Assembly (NCBI RefSeq): GCF_000519045.1
Contig: NZ_KI912532.1
Coordinates: 2,657,867 to 2,721,866 of the forward strand
DNA: 64,000 nt
Direction of reading: 5' to 3'
From: Dechloromonas agitata is5
Lineage (GTDB): Bacteria > Pseudomonadota > Gammaproteobacteria > Burkholderiales > Rhodocyclaceae
In this document: positions 9,357 to 17,789 of the stretch, piece by piece
How the letters are laid out: each line of letters begins with the position of its first letter
Position numbering within the stretch: the stretch's first letter is position 1
Notes under the pieces: model-generated
What the model was told of the DNA's origin: nothing
Database searches by the model: none
The model's input: the letters and a program-made list of their open reading frames with translations, nothing else
Position numbers and translations under genes: made by a program

Positions 9357-9586
9357 GGTCGGGCGGGCAGGCGGAAGGGGGGCGAGTTTAGACCCAAGCA
9401 GCGCATCGGGGGAGCCCTTCATTGAAGAAAGGGCGGTTGAAATTCGGAAAACCAATTGCCGAGGCGTAGGGGGTACGGAAAGAAAACAGGAAACAAACGG
9501 TAATCCACAGCCCGGTGTAGTCCCCCGCTTTGATGTTCTTCGCGCCTTGGTGGCGGGGGTAAGGGTCCCCCTTACAGCACCGCCGC
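9357..9586. other. Intergenic gap between msrB and the MFS gene
   Basis: No convincing gene. The one clear structure is a short stem-loop at 9559-9575 (GTAAGGG, 3-base loop, CCCTTAC) just past the msrB stop. It has no U-tract in either direction, so it is a poor intrinsic terminator. The rest probably holds the MFS promoter, which I could not pin down. Confidence 0.4.
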
Positions 9587-9982
9587 CTATTCGTCCCGGT
9601 CCAGCGCCAGCGAGGCCGAGTTGATGCAGTAGCGCAGGCCGGTCGGTGCCGGGCCGTCGTCGAAGACATGGCCGAGGTGGGCGCCACAGTCATGGCAGGT
9701 GACTTCGGTGCGGATCATGCCGAAGCTGCGGTCGGCATGTTCGTCGATCAGGGTCGGGTCGTTCGGTGTGTGGAAGCTCGGCCAGCCGCAGCCCGAGTCG
9801 AATTTCGCCTCGGAACGGAAGAGTGGCGCGCCACAGCAGATGCAGCGGTAGGTGCCCGGCTCGTGGCAGTCCCAATAACGGCCGGTAAAGGCGTGCTCGG
9901 TGCCCTTGCGGCGGGTGACGTTGAACTGGATGTCGTCCAGCTGTTCACGCCATTCGGCGTCGGTTTTTTCGATTTTCGGCAT
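9587..9982 (-). CDS. msrB: Peptide-methionine (R)-S-oxide reductase
   Basis: 131 residues from the ATG at 9982 ([11 protein letters not shown]); the much longer open frame upstream is antisense to the neighbouring gene. It reduces methionine-R-sulfoxide in proteins. Catalytic Cys119 sits in RYCINSASL, and the recycling Cys65 is in SGCGWPSF. Two CxxC pairs (C47/C50 and C96/C99) form the structural zinc site. No signal peptide is present, so it acts in the cytoplasm with thioredoxin. The length is typical of a single-domain MsrB. It is divergent from the SEC-C gene at 10058, with about 75 bases between starts. Confidence 0.96.
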   Translation of the reverse strand: MPKIEKTDAEWREQLDDIQFNVTRRKGTEHAFTGRYWDCHEPGTYRCICCGAPLFRSEAKFDSGCGWPSFHTPNDPTLIDEHADRSFGMIRTEVTCHDCGAHLGHVFDDGPAPTGLRYCINSASLALDRDE

Positions 9983-10057
9983 GTCGATCTCCGGTAGGGT
10001 TGGTCGGTATGACCGGCAAACTGGGCTATGATTCAAGGATTCCGGAGGATAACGTAC

Positions 10058-10750
10058 ATGAACCCCAATCCCTTGACCGAAGCCGATTACGACCGGCTCG
10101 AAGAAATGCTCGAACACCCGGCTTTCCAGGGCGACGCGATGCGCCTGGACGAAGCGCAGGCGGTGATCTGCGCCGTCGTCAGCAGCCCGGAGCCGATTCC
10201 GCCGAACGTCTGGCTGCCCGAGGTGCTGGGCCAGGGCATGCAGTCGGAAGATCCGGCCGTTGCCGAAACCATCGAACTGCTGATGCGCCTGAACAACGAT
10301 ATCGCCGCGGCGCTGCTCGCCGACGAGACCGTCTCGCCCATCCTCTACCCGGTCGATGAAAGCTGCGAGGAATACGATTTCGAAGCCTGGGCCGATTCCT
10401 ACATCTTCGGCGCCGGCCTCGGCGGCGACTGGTACGAACTGGCCGGCAAGCACGCCGACGATCTGTCCGAACTGCTCGAACCGATGTTCCTGCTCAACGG
10501 CATGCTCAAGGAAGACGCGGAGAAGACCGGTGAGCGCTGGTTCTCGCCGGCCGAAGAAGCCCGGCTGGTGGCCGATATCCAGGACAACCTGCCGGTCATC
10601 GTGCAAACGCTGTACAACTTCTGGCGCAACAAGCGTGCCGGCGGCATCGTGCAGCGCAGCGAAGACAAGGTTGGGCGCAACGACCCCTGTCCCTGCGGCA
10701 GCGGCAAGAAATTCAAGCAGTGCTGCGGCAGCCCGGAAAAGCTCAACTGA
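10058..10750 (+). CDS. UPF0149/YecA-family protein with C-terminal SEC-C zinc motif
   Basis: 230 residues. The start at 10058 is chosen by GGAGG at 10044-10048. The N-terminal two thirds are an acidic, helical UPF0149 (YgfB/YecA) domain with the family-like stretch [20 protein letters not shown]. The last 25 residues are a SEC-C motif, [16 protein letters not shown], which binds one zinc ion and in SecA/YecA proteins mediates ribosome or SecB contact. E. coli YecA has this layout and is ribosome-associated. The gene is monocistronic, ending in a strong palindromic terminator. Function at the biochemical level is inferred from the family only. Confidence 0.85.
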   Translation: MNPNPLTEADYDRLEEMLEHPAFQGDAMRLDEAQAVICAVVSSPEPIPPNVWLPEVLGQGMQSEDPAVAETIELLMRLNNDIAAALLADETVSPILYPVDESCEEYDFEAWADSYIFGAGLGGDWYELAGKHADDLSELLEPMFLLNGMLKEDAEKTGERWFSPAEEARLVADIQDNLPVIVQTLYNFWRNKRAGGIVQRSEDKVGRNDPCPCGSGKKFKQCCGSPEKLN

Positions 10751-10778
10751 CGCTGGAGCATGCGGCGTACCGCAAAGC

Positions 10779-10808
10779 AAAATGGCCGTTCGATCGAACG
10801 GCCATTTT
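10779..10808. terminator. Bidirectional intrinsic terminator
   Basis: Perfect 30-base palindrome AAAATGGCCGTTCGA / TCGAACGGCCATTTT. It gives a GC-rich stem flanked by A-run and T-run in both directions, and lies between the convergent ends of the SEC-C gene (10750) and the secreted orphan (10851). Confidence 0.85.
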
Positions 10809-10850
10809 CATGACTGCCGGGGGCGTCGCCAACCGGCGAGGCGGCAGGGC

Positions 10851-11207
10851 TTATTCGGCGCGCACCAGCACGTAGGGATGCTTGAAATGGGTGCCCTTGA
10901 TGTCGGAGACGGTCACCGAGCTGCCCGGCTTGATCAGCGAAATGCGCCCGACGTTTTCCGGAGCAGTGTTGTTGGCGGTGGATTCCGTCATTTCGAGAAT
11001 GAGCGGCTCCGGGGCGATCAGGCGGAACTCGAGTGTGGTATCGGCCAGCCCGGCCGGCGAGAACTTGAACTTGGAGTGGGGGCCGGCGAGGGAAATCGAG
11101 TGCTTCAGTTCTCCGCCAAGATAAACCTCGAACTTGACCGGCTCGGCGGCGGAAGCGGCAAAAGGCAGGGCCAGCGCGGCGGCCAGGGTCAGGGCGCGTA
11201 ATTTCAT
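10851..11207 (-). CDS. Small secreted protein of unknown function
   Basis: 118 residues from the ATG at 11207. The first ~21 residues (MKLRALTLAAALALPFAASA) form a textbook Sec signal peptide with an ASA cleavage site before AEPVKFE. The mature part (~97 residues) contains no cysteine and looks like an all-beta domain with alternating hydrophobic residues (VKFEVYLGGELKHSISL, TLEFRLIAPEPLILEMTES, SVTVSDIKGTHFKHPYVLVRAE). I do not recognise the family. The mature protein should be periplasmic. It is divergent from the deoxyribosyltransferase gene and shows no operon partner. A periplasmic ligand- or metal-binding role is possible but unsupported. Confidence 0.75.
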   Translation of the reverse strand: MKLRALTLAAALALPFAASAAEPVKFEVYLGGELKHSISLAGPHSKFKFSPAGLADTTLEFRLIAPEPLILEMTESTANNTAPENVGRISLIKPGSSVTVSDIKGTHFKHPYVLVRAE

Positions 11208-11383
11208 GGTGTGATCTTCGATAATTCGACAAATGGGCTGCCCGTCGGACCCGGCTGGAAACCGGGTGGGCCGGACAACGTAAGCCTTGGAAAATACACC
11301 CGCGACCCCGGGTTTGCCAACCGATTTTGCGCAACCGATACTTTCGGGCGCTTCCGATATTTGTTGAGCATGAGGAATTGACG

Positions 11384-11881
11384 ATGAAGCTCTATCTCGC
11401 CGGCCCGGACGTATTCCGGCCCGATGCGCTGCACTGGGCGGAGGTAGCCAGGCAAGCCTGCCGCAAGGCCGGGCACGAGGCACTGATCCCGCTCGACGGC
11501 ATCGAAACGACCGCTGCCGGCATCTACCAGGCCAATATCGGACAGATCCGGGCGGCCGATGTGGTCCTGGCCAATCTCAACCCGTTTCGCGGCTGCGAGC
11601 CGGATTCCGGCACCTGTGTCGAAGTCGGCTTCGCGCTGGCCCTCGGCAAGCCGGTGATCGGCTACCTGGCTCAACCGGTGACGACGGTTGAGCGGGTTGA
11701 ACGCTGGCAGGGCGAAGCACTGCGCCGGCAGGATGGCCGCCCGGTCGACCGGGATGGCCTGTGCGTCGAGGATTTTGGCCTGCCGCTCAATTTGATGCTG
11801 GCCGTGCCGGTGCGTCTCGTCGCCGGTGGTCTGGCCGAGGCGCTGGCGGCCCTGCCGGGCATGGCGGCGGAGCTCGCCTAG
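11384..11881 (+). CDS. Nucleoside 2-deoxyribosyltransferase
   Basis: 165 residues. The ATG at 11384 has GAGGAA at 11371-11376, and MKLYLAGPDVF is the usual family start. The family moves deoxyribose between nucleobases (salvage) or hydrolyses deoxynucleoside monophosphates. Visible signatures are the N-terminal YLAGPDVF loop, ADVVLANLNPFRG, and DSGTCVEVGFALALGKPVIGY carrying the catalytic Glu. Length is normal. Its TAG stop overlaps the TAG stop of the convergent ABC ATPase gene (11878-11880), so the two transcripts must overlap. Choice between a true transferase and a DNPH1/RCL-like hydrolase cannot be made here. Confidence 0.88.
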   Translation: MKLYLAGPDVFRPDALHWAEVARQACRKAGHEALIPLDGIETTAAGIYQANIGQIRAADVVLANLNPFRGCEPDSGTCVEVGFALALGKPVIGYLAQPVTTVERVERWQGEALRRQDGRPVDRDGLCVEDFGLPLNLMLAVPVRLVAGGLAEALAALPGMAAELA

Positions 11882-12591
11882 ATCGGTGCCTCCCGGGCTT
11901 TGCCCGGCTCCTCGAAGGTTTGCCCGTCACGGATGTGATAGATCCGCTTGAAGGTCGGGATGATCTTCTCGTCGTGGGTGACGACGATGATGGCAGTGCG
12001 GAATTGCCGTGCCATGTCGTTCAGGATGCGCACCACGCCGAGTGCCCGTTCGCTGTCGAGCGGCGCGGTCGGCTCGTCGGCCAGGATGACTGGCGGCTGG
12101 TTGGCCAGGGCACGGGCGATGGCGACACGCTGCTGCTCGCCGCCGGAGAGTTGCGATGGCTGCGCCTTGGCGCGATGACCGACGTCCAGCGCTTCGAGCA
12201 ATTCCCCGGCCCGCTTCCGCGCCTCGCCGTTCGGCCGGCCGGCCAGCATCGGCAGCAGCGCGACGTTGTCGGTCACGTCGAGGAAGGGAATCAGGTAAGG
12301 CGCCTGGAAGACGAAGCCGATGCGATCCCGGCGCAGCGCGCGCAAATCGGGTAGGCGCCAGCCGTTGTCGTAGATGATCTCCTGGCCCAGCGTCATGCGG
12401 CCGGCCGTCGGTTCGATCACGGCGCCCAGGCATTTGAGCAGCGTGCTCTTGCCCGAGCCGGAGGGGCCGATCAGGCCGACGACCTCGCCGGGCGCCACCG
12501 TCATGTTGACATCCTTCAGCGCCGTGATGGCCGTGTCGCCCTCGCCGTAGCGCTTGCGCAAGCCTTCGATGCGGATTCCGAAACCGTCCAT
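11878..12591 (-). CDS. ABC exporter ATPase subunit (DevA/LolD/MacB class)
   Basis: 237 residues. The start at ATG 12591 is preceded by TTGGAGG, which lies inside the final codons of the permease gene. Motifs: Walker [10 protein letters not shown] (42-50), Q-loop VFQAPYL, signature LSGGEQQRV, Walker B VILADEPT, and the switch His in VVTHDE. It energises export through the FtsX-like permease encoded 1 base upstream. It is the last gene of the tetR-MFP-permease-ATPase operon, and its stop overlaps the convergent deoxyribosyltransferase stop. The substrate is unknown. Confidence 0.92.
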   Translation of the reverse strand: MDGFGIRIEGLRKRYGEGDTAITALKDVNMTVAPGEVVGLIGPSGSGKSTLLKCLGAVIEPTAGRMTLGQEIIYDNGWRLPDLRALRRDRIGFVFQAPYLIPFLDVTDNVALLPMLAGRPNGEARKRAGELLEALDVGHRAKAQPSQLSGGEQQRVAIARALANQPPVILADEPTAPLDSERALGVVRILNDMARQFRTAIIVVTHDEKIIPTFKRIYHIRDGQTFEEPGKAREAPI

Positions 12592-12592
12592 G

Positions 12593-13786
12593 TCAGCCTC
12601 CAATCGCCGTTGCCGGATCGACGCGCAAGGCAGCGCGGATGGCCAGGGTGCTGGCCAGCGTGCAGATCAGCATCACCGCCAGGAAACCGCGCAGCGCGTC
12701 GCCTGGTTCGAGCAGGACGTATTTCGGAAAGTAGGGCGCCCAGAGGGTGGCGACTGTCTTGCCGACGATGAAACCGATGACGCCCAGCCCCATCGCCTGC
12801 TGCAGGATCATGCCGGCGATCGTCCGGTTGCGGGTGCCGATCAGCTTGAGCACGGCGATTTCGCGAATCTTGCCGAGTGTCATGGTGTAGATGATGAAAG
12901 CGACGATGGCAGCGCTGACCACGGCGAGGATGACCAGGAACATGCCGATCTGGCGGGCCGAGGTGGCAATCAGCTTGGCAACCAGGATTTCTTCCATTTC
13001 CGAACGGGAATAGGCTTGCAGGTGCTTCCAGCGCTTGACGGCGCTGGCCACCTGTTCGGCCGCCGCACCGGGCGCCAGCTGGACGAGCACGGCATTGACG
13101 TTGCGGTTGGCCGTCTGCGACGCCTGGATGGCATCGAGCAGGCCCGGCACGCCAGGGCGGTTGAGGGTCGGGTTGGCCGCCGTCCGGGCCCGCTCGTTGA
13201 GGATGGCGTCGTTGTCCTTGAGGAACTGCGCCTCCTGGGCATCTTTCAGCGGAATGAACACCATCGGGTCGCCGCCGGAGGAAACCATGCGCCGGGTCAG
13301 GCCGACCACGGTGTAGTCGTGGCGACGAATCCGGATACGGTCGCCCAGCCGGAAGCCGGTCTTGACGTCGGCCACCGCCTCGTAGTGGCTGCGGGTCAAC
13401 TGGCGGCCGGCGACGAGATATTCCGGTTCCCCCGGCTGGCCGGCTTCGAAGCCGACGACCATGGCCCGGACATCCTGCTGGCCGCGCCGGACCTGCATGG
13501 TCAGATAGGTCACGTTGGCGGCCCGGGCAACGCCCGGCAGGGTGAGCAGGGAGCGATAGACATCGTCGTGGATGCTGGAGGATTCGGCATAGGGGCCGAG
13601 GGTGTCCTGCTGCACGACCCAGAGGTCGGCTCCGCTGTTGTTGAGCAGCACCTTGGCGTCATCGACCATGCCGCGATAAACGCCGGCCATGGTCAGGGTC
13701 GCGCCGATCAGCAGGCCGAGACCGATGCCGGTGAAGACGAACTTCGACCACGAGTGCAGGATGTCGCGCCCGGCGAGGCTGATCAT
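12593..13786 (-). CDS. ABC exporter permease, FtsX/DevC-like
   Basis: 397 residues. One N-terminal transmembrane helix (VFTGIGLGLLIGATLTMAG) is followed by a ~220-residue periplasmic domain (DLWVVQQDTLGPYAESSS onward). Three C-terminal helices then form the FtsX-type domain (IGMFLVILAVVSAAIVAFIIYTM, MGLGVIGFIVGKTVATLWAPY, GFLAVMLICTLASTLAI). This 1+3 topology is that of MacB/DevC/LolC-type permeases. The start codon overlaps the MFP stop as ATGA (13783-13786), and the stop is 1 base before the ATPase start, so the three exporter subunits should be made together. Confidence 0.88.
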   Translation of the reverse strand: MISLAGRDILHSWSKFVFTGIGLGLLIGATLTMAGVYRGMVDDAKVLLNNSGADLWVVQQDTLGPYAESSSIHDDVYRSLLTLPGVARAANVTYLTMQVRRGQQDVRAMVVGFEAGQPGEPEYLVAGRQLTRSHYEAVADVKTGFRLGDRIRIRRHDYTVVGLTRRMVSSGGDPMVFIPLKDAQEAQFLKDNDAILNERARTAANPTLNRPGVPGLLDAIQASQTANRNVNAVLVQLAPGAAAEQVASAVKRWKHLQAYSRSEMEEILVAKLIATSARQIGMFLVILAVVSAAIVAFIIYTMTLGKIREIAVLKLIGTRNRTIAGMILQQAMGLGVIGFIVGKTVATLWAPYFPKYVLLEPGDALRGFLAVMLICTLASTLAIRAALRVDPATAIGG

Positions 13787-14973
13787 TTCAGGCTTCCGGC
13801 CAGTTGCTCGACAACCTTGATGCGCTTGCCCGGTGCCAGGTCGCGTTCGCTATGGACGATGACGGCATCTTCCCGACGGATGCCGTCGATCACTTCGACC
13901 AGCCCATCCAGGCTGGCCTGGCCGAGGCGGACCACGGTGAAGGCCGGTTTGCCGTCCTGCAGTGTCCACACGCCGGTGCCGCGGGCGGTATGTTTGACCG
14001 CGGCGTTGGGCAGGGCCAAAGCGGCCAGGGCGACCGTCGTCTCGACGGTGACTTCGGCCATTTCGCCAACGCTCAGGCCCGGTGGAATCTGGTCGAAGCC
14101 GACCTGGGCGATGCGTTCCTCGGTCACGCTGTCGCTCAAGGGTTCGATGCGTGCCACCTGGCCGGCCAGCGGCTGGCCCGGATTGCTGCGCAAGGTGATG
14201 CGGGTCGCCTGGCCAACCGCCAGCCCGCGCGAACGGCCCTGGTCGAAACGCACCTTGACCCACAGGCTATCCGGTTCGATCAAGCGGATCACCGCCTGGC
14301 CGGCAATGACCGTCGAGCCCGGCTCCGCGTCGCGGCTGGTCACGATGCCGTCGCGCGGCGCCAGCAGGCGCAGGTTTTGCCGTTGTTCGCGCAGGGCATC
14401 CTGGTCGGCCTTGAGCCGGGTGAGTTCCTGACGGGCGCTCTGCAGGTTCGCTTCGGTCGCGTCGACCGCAGCCTGGGCCGAGGTCAGTTCCTGTTGCCGG
14501 CTTTCGACGGCGCTGGCGCTGACGAAATGCTGGTCGCCAAGATCGCGATAACGCCGGGCATTCAACCCGGCAATCTCCCGTCGGGCCAGCATGTCCTTGC
14601 GCTGTGCTTCCGTCGCCGAGACGGCACTCTGGGCGCGGGCATAGGCGGCTTCCAGCGAACGCAGGCGCTCATCGAGATCGACCGGGTCGATCTCGGCCAG
14701 CAACTGCCCGGCCTTGACGCGATCGCCGACATCGACATGGACCGCCTTCAGGCGTCCGGCGGCGGTTGGGCCGATGAAATAACTGCGGCGGGCTTCGACG
14801 GTGCCGATGCCGAACAGTTCGGCGCGCAACGCGCGCTCTTCGGCATGGGCGACGGTCACCTGGGTTGGCGCCAGCGGGCCGGAGCGGGCCACGACTAGCC
14901 CGAATCCACCGAGCAGAACGGCAGCCAGAAGGCCCAGACCGAGGCTGCTGCCGGACGGTTGGGTGATTTTCAT
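13783..14973 (-). CDS. Periplasmic adaptor (HlyD/MFP, DevB-like)
   Basis: 396 residues. There is an N-terminal membrane anchor (LGLGLLAAVLLGGFGLVVA), then a biotinyl-lipoyl-like segment split around a coiled-coil hairpin of ~100 residues (AYARAQSAVSATEAQ to DALREQRQNL). The beta-barrel (APRDGIVTSRDAEPGSTV..AGQAVIRLI, LWVKVRFDQG) and a membrane-proximal domain follow. Such adaptors link an inner-membrane exporter to a TolC-like channel; no outer-membrane gene is present here. The start overlaps the tetR stop (ATGA, 14970-14973). The role in an exporter is certain; the cargo is not. Confidence 0.9.
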   Translation of the reverse strand: MKITQPSGSSLGLGLLAAVLLGGFGLVVARSGPLAPTQVTVAHAEERALRAELFGIGTVEARRSYFIGPTAAGRLKAVHVDVGDRVKAGQLLAEIDPVDLDERLRSLEAAYARAQSAVSATEAQRKDMLARREIAGLNARRYRDLGDQHFVSASAVESRQQELTSAQAAVDATEANLQSARQELTRLKADQDALREQRQNLRLLAPRDGIVTSRDAEPGSTVIAGQAVIRLIEPDSLWVKVRFDQGRSRGLAVGQATRITLRSNPGQPLAGQVARIEPLSDSVTEERIAQVGFDQIPPGLSVGEMAEVTVETTVALAALALPNAAVKHTARGTGVWTLQDGKPAFTVVRLGQASLDGLVEVIDGIRREDAVIVHSERDLAPGKRIKVVEQLAGSLK

Positions 14974-15575
14974 GCGACCTCCTTGATGGCATCGCGGTAA
15001 AGCCGGAATACCCCGGCAGCCATCGGTTGAATCGGTGTTGCCGCCCCGCCAAGCATGGCCTGGATGACCAGACCCTGGATGCCGCCGAGAAAGAGGGCTG
15101 CGGCCGAATCGCCATCCAGGTCGCGCCGGACGAGCCCGGCTTCCGCCGCCGTTGTCAGGGTTGTCGAGAGCAGGGCCCGGTAGCGTTGCATGAGTTGCTG
15201 CACGCGTTGTTTGACCGGCGAGGCATCCGGCTGCTGCAGTTCGCCGAAGATCAGGCGTGGCGCACCAGGATAAACCTCGGCAAAGGCGACATGGGCCATG
15301 AACATGGCCTCTAGCGCAGCCAGCGCATCGGGTGCCTCGCGGCCTGCCCGGTTCAGTTCGCCGAGCAGTTGCGCCTCGATCCAGTCGATCACCCCCAGCC
15401 TTATGGCTTCCTTGTTGGGGAAATGGCGGAACAGGGCACCCTGCGTGACGGACATGGCGTTCGCGATATCCGTCGTGGTGATGTCGGCTGGACTGTGCGC
15501 GGCTGACAGGCGCACCATCGTGGCGATGATTTCTGCCTGACGCGATTCAGTCGTTTGCCGGGGCTTGGAGGTCAT
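14970..15575 (-). CDS. TetR/AcrR-family repressor of the exporter operon
   Basis: 201 residues from the ATG at 15575 (MTSKPRQTTESRQAEII). A longer frame would run into the operator palindrome at 15586-15605, so this start is preferred. The helix-turn-helix reads ADITTTDIANAMSVTQGALFRHFPNKEAIRLGVI (about residues 30-63), classical for TetR. The C-terminal ligand domain ends GGIQGLVIQAMLGG...MAAGVFRLYRDAIKEVA. It is first in its operon and lies directly downstream of a 20-base dyad, so autorepression together with the exporter is the simplest model, relieved by the exported compound. Confidence 0.9.
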   Translation of the reverse strand: MTSKPRQTTESRQAEIIATMVRLSAAHSPADITTTDIANAMSVTQGALFRHFPNKEAIRLGVIDWIEAQLLGELNRAGREAPDALAALEAMFMAHVAFAEVYPGAPRLIFGELQQPDASPVKQRVQQLMQRYRALLSTTLTTAAEAGLVRRDLDGDSAAALFLGGIQGLVIQAMLGGAATPIQPMAAGVFRLYRDAIKEVA

Positions 15576-15585
15576 GGTGAACGAT

Positions 15586-15605
15586 GTAAGTAATAATTTA
15601 CTTAC
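15586..15605. promoter_or_regulatory. Candidate TetR operator (inverted repeat)
   Basis: GTAAGTAA-TAAT-TTACTTAC: two perfect 8-base arms around a 4-base AT centre, ending 11 bases before the tetR start codon. The AT-rich arms stand out from the GC-rich surroundings. Size and placement fit a TetR dimer site overlapping the operon promoter. Confidence 0.75.
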
Positions 15606-15686
15606 AAGTATAGCCGGCAAACCGGTTTTTTCTAATTCATCAACAGACCGAATTGTTCACCGGCTTGGGATGCTGCCCCAAAAGCC

Positions 15687-15713
15687 AAACGCACCTCAAG
15701 AACCGGTGCGTTT
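15687..15713. terminator. Stem-loop after the decayed hydrolase gene
   Basis: AAACGCACC, 9-base loop, GGTGCGTTT, followed on the + strand by GATTTTTG. For the - strand, where it follows the pseudogene end at 15758, the downstream tract is the weaker GGCTTTTGG. It probably insulates the tetR promoter region from that transcript. Confidence 0.55.
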
Positions 15714-15757
15714 GATTTTTGCGAAGGTGCCGCCGTTTTCAGGCGGTCAACCTGGAA

Positions 15758-16149
15758 TCACTGTCCAGCCATACCAGCCAGTTCGCTACCCGTCTTGGAA
15801 AGCCGAACCTTCGTCCAGTCCACGCCGACCGTATGCTCGACGAAGAAATCGACCATCCGCTGCCGGCTGTCTTCGGCTGCTTCACGGTTGTGGCCGATCA
15901 TCTTGCCCAGGTAACGCTGCGGGATGATGTTGAGGTCGAACGAATGCGCAGCCCCGGCATAAGTCTTGACTTCCACCGGGGCCTTGCTCGATTGCACCCC
16001 TTCGCATTCACTGGCTGGAGTCCAGTCATCAGCTGATCCGGCAAAGACCATGAGGGGCGAGCGGCCGGGGTAACCGGCACCTGCCCTTCGGCAACGCTGC
16101 AGAGCAGGCTGAGCATCAGCGGGAGAATGAGTTTTGCGCGTGGCATCAT
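15758..16149 (-). pseudogene. Remnant of a secreted dienelactone-hydrolase-family enzyme
   Basis: The 5' end has a good ribosome site (AAGGGG) and a signal peptide (MMPRAKLILPLMLSLLCSVAEG) starting at 16149. The 3' end, in another frame (15758 to about 16090), reads GYPGRSPLMVFAGSADDWTPA, then AGAAHSFDL and PQRYLGKMIGHNREAAEDSR. This is the C-terminal third of an alpha/beta-hydrolase of the dienelactone hydrolase family, including its catalytic His region. The middle of the protein (about 150 residues in relatives, with the nucleophile) is missing and the two parts are out of frame, so an internal deletion of a length not divisible by three has removed function. It is unlikely to be active. 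Confidence 0.7.
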
Positions 16150-16239
16150 GGCTGCTACCCCTTTCTTTTCATCGGGTCTGGATCATTTATAGCGGAATCA
16201 GCGCGAAACAGCCTTGTCATCAGTCAACTAGGGGCGAAA

Positions 16240-16725
16240 TCAGCGCTGCCAGTTCTGGATCGGTACCGATGAAATGGCGTTGGCCGGCGCGCCTTCGATG
16301 ATCCGCCGGCTGATCGCCAGATAGATCAGCACGTTGCGCTTGCGGTCGTAGAAGCGGTGGATCTTGGTTTCCTTGAACATCAGCGAGGTGTCTTCACTGA
16401 ACACCACCTCGTCGTCCGGCAACTTGGCCGGCAGCACGATGGGGCCGACCTGGCGGCAGGCGATGGAGAACTGCGAGGGGTCTTCCGCCAGGCCGAGGCT
16501 GCCTTTCACGCCACCGGTGCGTGCCTGGCTGACGTGGCAGGTGACGCCCGGCACCTTCGGGTCGTCGTAGGCATAGATGCAGACGCGGTGGTTGGCCCCG
16601 ATCAGTTTCCAGGTGGTTGTCACGCAGCCGACTTCCTCGGATTCGGCTTGGGCGGTGGTGAGGCCGCCGGCCAGCAACAGGCTGGCCGTCAGGCGGAGCA
16701 GGGGGGCAGGGCGGAAAAAGGTCAT
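16240..16725 (-). CDS. creA: CreA-family periplasmic protein
   Basis: 161 residues from the ATG at 16725, which overlaps the patatin gene stop as ATGA. A signal peptide (LLRLTASLLLAGGLTTAQA) precedes the mature part EVGCVTTTWKLIGANHRVCIYAYDDPKVPGVTCHVSQARTGG, then FSEDTSLMFKETKIHRFYDRKRNVLIYLAISRRIIEGAP...ISSVPI. This pattern, with a V.CHVS Cys, a KGS.GLAEDPS segment and a C-terminal S(S/T)VP, is that of CreA, a widespread periplasmic protein without a known biochemical activity. The longer frame upstream belongs to the patatin region. Coupling to patatin suggests an envelope-lipid context, but that is inference. Confidence 0.85.
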   Translation of the reverse strand: MTFFRPAPLLRLTASLLLAGGLTTAQAESEEVGCVTTTWKLIGANHRVCIYAYDDPKVPGVTCHVSQARTGGVKGSLGLAEDPSQFSIACRQVGPIVLPAKLPDDEVVFSEDTSLMFKETKIHRFYDRKRNVLIYLAISRRIIEGAPANAISSVPIQNWQR

Positions 16726-17747
16726 GGCGTGGCAATCCGGTCGATGAACAAATTGCCCTGCTGGCGGCCTTCTTCGAGCAGGGCGGCAATGAAGCCCGGG
16801 CTGCGGTCGAGTTTGGAGGGGTAATCCAGATCGAGCGGCAGGGCGATGGTGCGTAATTCTATCGGCTTGAAGCGTTCGGCCGGCAGCCAGCCGCGCCGCA
16901 GCCAGTCGTTGGCCTGCTCGATGAAATACAACTCTTGTTGCAGCGACAGGTTGCCGGCCAGTTCGTTGCGGCGGTCGATGATATCGCTGGAGGAGCGAGG
17001 CTCCTCGGCAATGCGTTCCGGGTTGATGCGGATGACCCAGATCTCGTCCGGCTTGTCTGCGCAGCACGCGAAACCGGACAGGAAGCCGCGAATTGGCGGG
17101 TTCTGCGAAAACAGGCCGTCCCAGTACAAACCGTCGCCGACCGGCACGGCGCGGAACAACTCGGGGATGGCGGCCGAAGCAAGCAGGGCGCCCAGGCTGA
17201 TTCCCATGGCGCTGGCCTGTTGGCGCGAGTCGAAGACGGTGAATGCGCCATTCAGCACATTGACGGCGCCGATCATCAGGCGGGGCGAATCCGCCTGGAG
17301 CAAGGCCGGCAGGCGCTGGAAATCGAGGTGGCGGCCAATGATCTGCCCGAGGTAATCCTGGCCGCTGTTCGGCAGCAGATAGGGGCTGACTTCGGGCAGG
17401 CCGATCAGCCCGTGATTGCGCTGCAGCCAGACCAGAAGCTGGTTGGTGAGGAGGTCCGGCATCTGTGTTGCCGCCATGTCACCCCAGAAATCCTCCAGCC
17501 GCCTCGCCGCATCGTCTGCTTCGCCGAGCAGTAGCCCGTACCAGGCCAGTGCTGCGCACAGTGCGCCGCCCGAGGTGCCGGAAAGGCCGACGATGCGATG
17601 GTGGGCCGGGTCGATCCGGCGCAGTAGGGCCTGCAGGACGCCAGCAGTGAACGCCGTGTGGCTGCCGCCGCCCTGGCAGGCGATGACGATCCGGCGGCGG
17701 GCATCGGCCGCCGGCTTGGCTGGGGATTTGCGCGGTCTGGTCGCCAT
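16722..17747 (-). CDS. Patatin-like phospholipase
   Basis: 341 residues. Motifs: the oxyanion-hole GGGSHTAFTAGVLQALL near residue 27 and the nucleophile elbow G-T-S-G-G with Ser59. The catalytic dyad Asp is in the VGDGLYWDGLFSQNPP region. No signal peptide or membrane segment is visible; the N-terminus is basic (MATRPRKSPAKPAADARRR). Such enzymes hydrolyse acyl esters of phospholipids or neutral lipids in the cytoplasm. The stop overlaps the creA start, so the two are translationally coupled. Substrate specificity is unknown. This is a plain single-domain patatin, not an ExoU- or CapV-type effector with an additional domain. Confidence 0.88.
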   Translation of the reverse strand: MATRPRKSPAKPAADARRRIVIACQGGGSHTAFTAGVLQALLRRIDPAHHRIVGLSGTSGGALCAALAWYGLLLGEADDAARRLEDFWGDMAATQMPDLLTNQLLVWLQRNHGLIGLPEVSPYLLPNSGQDYLGQIIGRHLDFQRLPALLQADSPRLMIGAVNVLNGAFTVFDSRQQASAMGISLGALLASAAIPELFRAVPVGDGLYWDGLFSQNPPIRGFLSGFACCADKPDEIWVIRINPERIAEEPRSSSDIIDRRNELAGNLSLQQELYFIEQANDWLRRGWLPAERFKPIELRTIALPLDLDYPSKLDRSPGFIAALLEEGRQQGNLFIDRIATP

Positions 17748-17789
17748 GACATTCTCCGAAGATGGATCTGGCGACAGTGTGCCACCGGT

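Noticed and set aside
9554..9575. Terminator of msrB.
   Set aside because: The hairpin GTAAGGG/CCCTTAC has no U-tract on the msrB strand, so it was left as a note within the gap.
16722..17747. Patatin as a CBASS effector (CapV).
   Set aside because: No CD-NTase gene is near; the neighbour is creA and the protein lacks a second domain.
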